Source: Desulfomonile tiedjei (GTDB taxonomy: Bacteria; Desulfobacterota; Desulfomonilia; Desulfomonilales; Desulfomonilaceae). From it: a stretch of 64,000 nt of DNA. The translations under genes and the position numbers were made by a program. Below, piece by piece: positions 62,128 through 64,000 of the stretch; position 1 is the first letter of the stretch, and each line of letters opens with the position of its first letter. The notes below the pieces were generated by a model. The model had not been told where the DNA came from and did no database searches. It saw only the letters and a list, made by a program, of their open reading frames with translations. The stretch is from assembly GCA_016212925.1 (NCBI GenBank), contig JACRDF010000003.1, forward strand, positions 124,001 to 188,000. The letters run 5' to 3'.

Positions 62128-63141
62128 TCAGCGGTTGCCGTACCAGGTTTCGTAATATGTCAGGTATTCGCCTGTTCGTATACGTCGCCACCAGGCTTCG
62201 TGTTCGATGTACCAACTGATGGTCTGGTTCATTCCGTCTTCAAAGGTGATGGACGGCTCCCAGTTCAGTTCTCGCTTCAGTTTGGACGCGTCCATGGCGT
62301 ATCTGCGGTCATGGCCCGGCCTGTCCTTGACGAAACGGACCAGGGACTCCGGTTTGTCGAGCCTGGTACAAATGTACCGGACAATTTCGATGTTAGGGAA
62401 TTCACTGTTTCCGCCAATGTTGTAAACCTCGCCCGCGCGGCCCTCGCGTAGGACCCGGTCCACCGCGCGGCAATGATCTACCACGTGAATCCAGTCCCGC
62501 ACGTTCCTTCCGTCGCCATAAACCGGCAATTCCCGGTCCTGTACGGCATTTGTGATCATAAGCGGGATGAGCTTCTCCGGGAATTGGTAAGGCCCGTAAT
62601 TATTGGAGCACCGAGTAATCACCGTGTCTATTCCATGAGTCTTGTGATACGCGCGGACCAAAAGATCTGCGGCAGCCTTGGATGCCGCGTACGGACTGTT
62701 TGGGGCCAGGTGATGTGTTTCAGTAAAGGGGCCGTCTGAGCTATCCAGCGATCCGTAGACCTCATCCGTGGAAATCTGCACGAAACGCCCCACCCCGTGT
62801 TCGCGACAAGCATCAAGCAAAACCTGGGTGCCGACCACGTTGGTGCTCACAAATCGGGCGCAGTCCAATATGGAGCGATCCACGTGCGATTCTGCGGCGA
62901 AATTGATTACCGCGTCCGGCTTCTCTGACGTTAAAGAGAGGACAAGATCACAATCGGTTATGTCCCCGCGAACTAATCGGTGTCGGTCACCGTAAACTTC
63001 CGCGTCTTGAAGGTTCTCCAGGTTTCCCGCATACGTCAGCAGATCCAGGTTGACTATTCGCACGTCCGGATACGACTCGAGCATGTAAAGAATGAAATTC
63101 GAACCTATGAATCCACAGCCACCTGTGACCAAAAGCTCCAT
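62128..63141 (-). CDS. rfbB: dTDP-glucose 4,6-dehydratase
   Basis: RfbB makes dTDP-4-keto-6-deoxyglucose for rhamnose and other deoxysugars of surface polysaccharides. It is a short-chain dehydrogenase with the NAD motif VTGGCGFIGSNF at the start, NFAAESHVDRSI, QISTDEVYGSL, the catalytic YAASKAAADLL (Tyr-X3-Lys), RCSNNYGPYQFPEKLIP and RDWIHVVDHC. ATG at 63141 (GAGG five bases upstream) gives 337 residues. It is third in the order rfbA, rfbC, rfbB. Confidence 0.93.
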   Translation of the reverse strand: MELLVTGGCGFIGSNFILYMLESYPDVRIVNLDLLTYAGNLENLQDAEVYGDRHRLVRGDITDCDLVLSLTSEKPDAVINFAAESHVDRSILDCARFVSTNVVGTQVLLDACREHGVGRFVQISTDEVYGSLDSSDGPFTETHHLAPNSPYAASKAAADLLVRAYHKTHGIDTVITRCSNNYGPYQFPEKLIPLMITNAVQDRELPVYGDGRNVRDWIHVVDHCRAVDRVLREGRAGEVYNIGGNSEFPNIEIVRYICTRLDKPESLVRFVKDRPGHDRRYAMDASKLKRELNWEPSITFEDGMNQTISWYIEHEAWWRRIRTGEYLTYYETWYGNR

Positions 63142-63228
63142 CAGAACCTCGGGGTCGCTTTTTGCGGGAAGGACCATCCCGCAAAAAGAGGGTCTCCCAT
63201 CAATTCCCTTGCCGGCTCGCTTACCCGC

Positions 63229-63732
63229 TTAGCCGTCTTTTCTCGTCCAGTCGTAAGGTATTCCCCCGGTGTGAGGGTCAAGCCGATATTCGTCGGGGTC
63301 CGTGCGATTGTACGGTTCCGACGGCACGTTGATGACGTAGGCCTCATATTCGCTGATGCACTTCCAGCCGTGGTGCACACCAGGCGGTATGATGATGAGG
63401 CGAGGGTTGTGCTCTCCCACGAAGATCTCGTTGAGTACTCCGCGAGTAGGGGAATTCTCTCTATCATCGTACAGGACCGCCTTGACCATTCCTCGCACGC
63501 AGGTGAATCGATCCTCCTGTACGCGATGGAAGTGCCAGGCCTTGACCACTCCAGGAAACACCGTGGTAAGGTAAACCTGTCCAAACCCGCTGAAAAAGGG
63601 ATCGTCCCGTCTCATGATTTCCATCAATCGGCCCCGCTCATCAGGGATGACCCTTAGAGGATGGACTAACACACCGTCTATCAACCTGGAATCCGGTTGC
63701 TTGAACTTTTGCTTGTCTAGCGCTGGCTTCAA
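63229..63732 (-). CDS. rfbC: dTDP-4-dehydrorhamnose 3,5-epimerase-like cupin
   Basis: The 167-residue cupin shows [40 protein letters not shown] with the conserved His of the active site, [20 protein letters not shown] and [16 protein letters not shown]. It matches RmlC in overall plan but not every usual residue, so a related sugar-epimerase or isomerase (FdtA/WxcM-like) role remains possible. It overlaps the rfbA reading frame by four bases and precedes rfbB by 87. Confidence 0.85.
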   Translation of the reverse strand: MKPALDKQKFKQPDSRLIDGVLVHPLRVIPDERGRLMEIMRRDDPFFSGFGQVYLTTVFPGVVKAWHFHRVQEDRFTCVRGMVKAVLYDDRENSPTRGVLNEIFVGEHNPRLIIIPPGVHHGWKCISEYEAYVINVPSEPYNRTDPDEYRLDPHTGGIPYDWTRKDG

Positions 63733-64000
63733 AGCTTATTGGCCCCTCCTTTGGCCACTAGGTTAGAGGCCTTCAAGAGGGAGTCAAAGGTCCCCGCGTC
63801 GGTCCACCAACCATCGAGTATCGACCACGTCATATCACCTTGTTCGATGTAGAGGTTGTTTACATCCGTGATTTCCAACTCATTCCGTTCGGAGGGGGTC
63901 AGGGTCTTGATAAACTCAAAGACTTGGAAATCATACATGTAAATTCCGGTGACTGCATAAGAAGAGGGCGGATTCGTCGGTTTCTCTTCGATGCGGACCA
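63729..64000 (-). CDS. rfbA: Glucose-1-phosphate thymidylyltransferase, C-terminal part (cut by the window edge)
   Basis: The last about 90 residues of RfbA are encoded; the frame runs off the right end of the window. [40 protein letters not shown] and [17 protein letters not shown] are characteristic of the nucleotidyltransferase and its C-terminal helices. It makes dTDP-glucose, the substrate of RfbB. Because the 5' part is missing, full-length function cannot be confirmed here. Confidence 0.88.
   Translation of the reverse strand, partial: VRIEEKPTNPPSSYAVTGIYMYDFQVFEFIKTLTPSERNELEITDVNNLYIEQGDMTWSILDGWWTDAGTFDSLLKASNLVAKGGANKL

Noticed and set aside
1-64000. CRISPR arrays, tRNA and rRNA genes, insertion-sequence transposases
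   Set aside because: I looked in the longer gene-free stretches for spaced direct repeats, T-loop sequences and DDE or HUH motifs and found none.

Overview
The window looks like chromosomal DNA of an anaerobic member of the Deltaproteobacteria (Desulfobacterota), possibly near Desulfomonile or Syntrophobacter. This is inferred from gene content: a complete futalosine menaquinone route, archaeal-type early shikimate genes (AroA'/AroB'), the sulfide-dependent homocysteine operon (DUF39, UPF0280, NIL-ferredoxin), a glutaconate-type CoA-transferase, and GC-rich, REP-studded intergenic DNA. No tRNA, rRNA, CRISPR array, intact insertion sequence or prophage was seen. The window starts in an intergenic repeat and ends inside a dTDP-sugar gene.

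Layout. 0-13 kb: an outer-membrane porin-like protein, an MBL-fold hydrolase, penicillin-binding protein 1A, tRNA thiolase MnmA, a PAC2 protein, an unrecognised 335-residue protein, an ABC ATPase plus membrane-fusion protein with no permease beside them, and a PlsC acyltransferase. 13-19 kb: a two-subunit CoA-transferase, a GNAT acetyltransferase and small secreted or unknown proteins. 19.6-31.5 kb: the core of the window. A TetR regulator with mqnB and mqnD on the plus strand converges on a seven-gene minus-strand operon (mqnE, mqnC, amidohydrolase, mqnA, aroA', ubiD-like, ubiA-like). That operon diverges from aroB' across a control region carrying two copies of TGACC-N4-GGTCA. Together these genes could supply dehydroquinate for chorismate and convert chorismate to a prenylated menaquinone precursor. 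32.9-35.4 kb: homocysteine operon. 35.5-40 kb: a CapA-like and DUF3160 pair. 41-47 kb: an HtrA-like protease and a YhaN/YhaO-like (SbcC/SbcD-related) pair. 47-53 kb: an AttH/CrtC-like secreted protein, a pterin-binding-domain protein, a 27-codon candidate membrane-peptide gene with its own terminator, and an outer-membrane gene interrupted by an in-frame TGA. 52-56 kb: an MBL protein and a two-subunit molybdenum hydroxylase. 56-60.6 kb: tandem duplicate phosphate-binding-type proteins between two copies of a ~131-bp MITE-like element, then a secreted ankyrin protein. 60.8-64 kb: ispG and the dTDP-sugar genes rfbA (partial), rfbC and rfbB.

Most genes are ordinary housekeeping or secreted proteins with good Shine-Dalgarno sequences. 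The points that most deserve follow-up are the twin operator at the mqnE/aroB' divergence, the combined chorismate/menaquinone locus, the tiny membrane ORF at 49768, the CapA-DUF3160 pair, the TGA-interrupted outer-membrane gene and the MITE pair. All functional statements come from reading motifs by eye; no database search was run.
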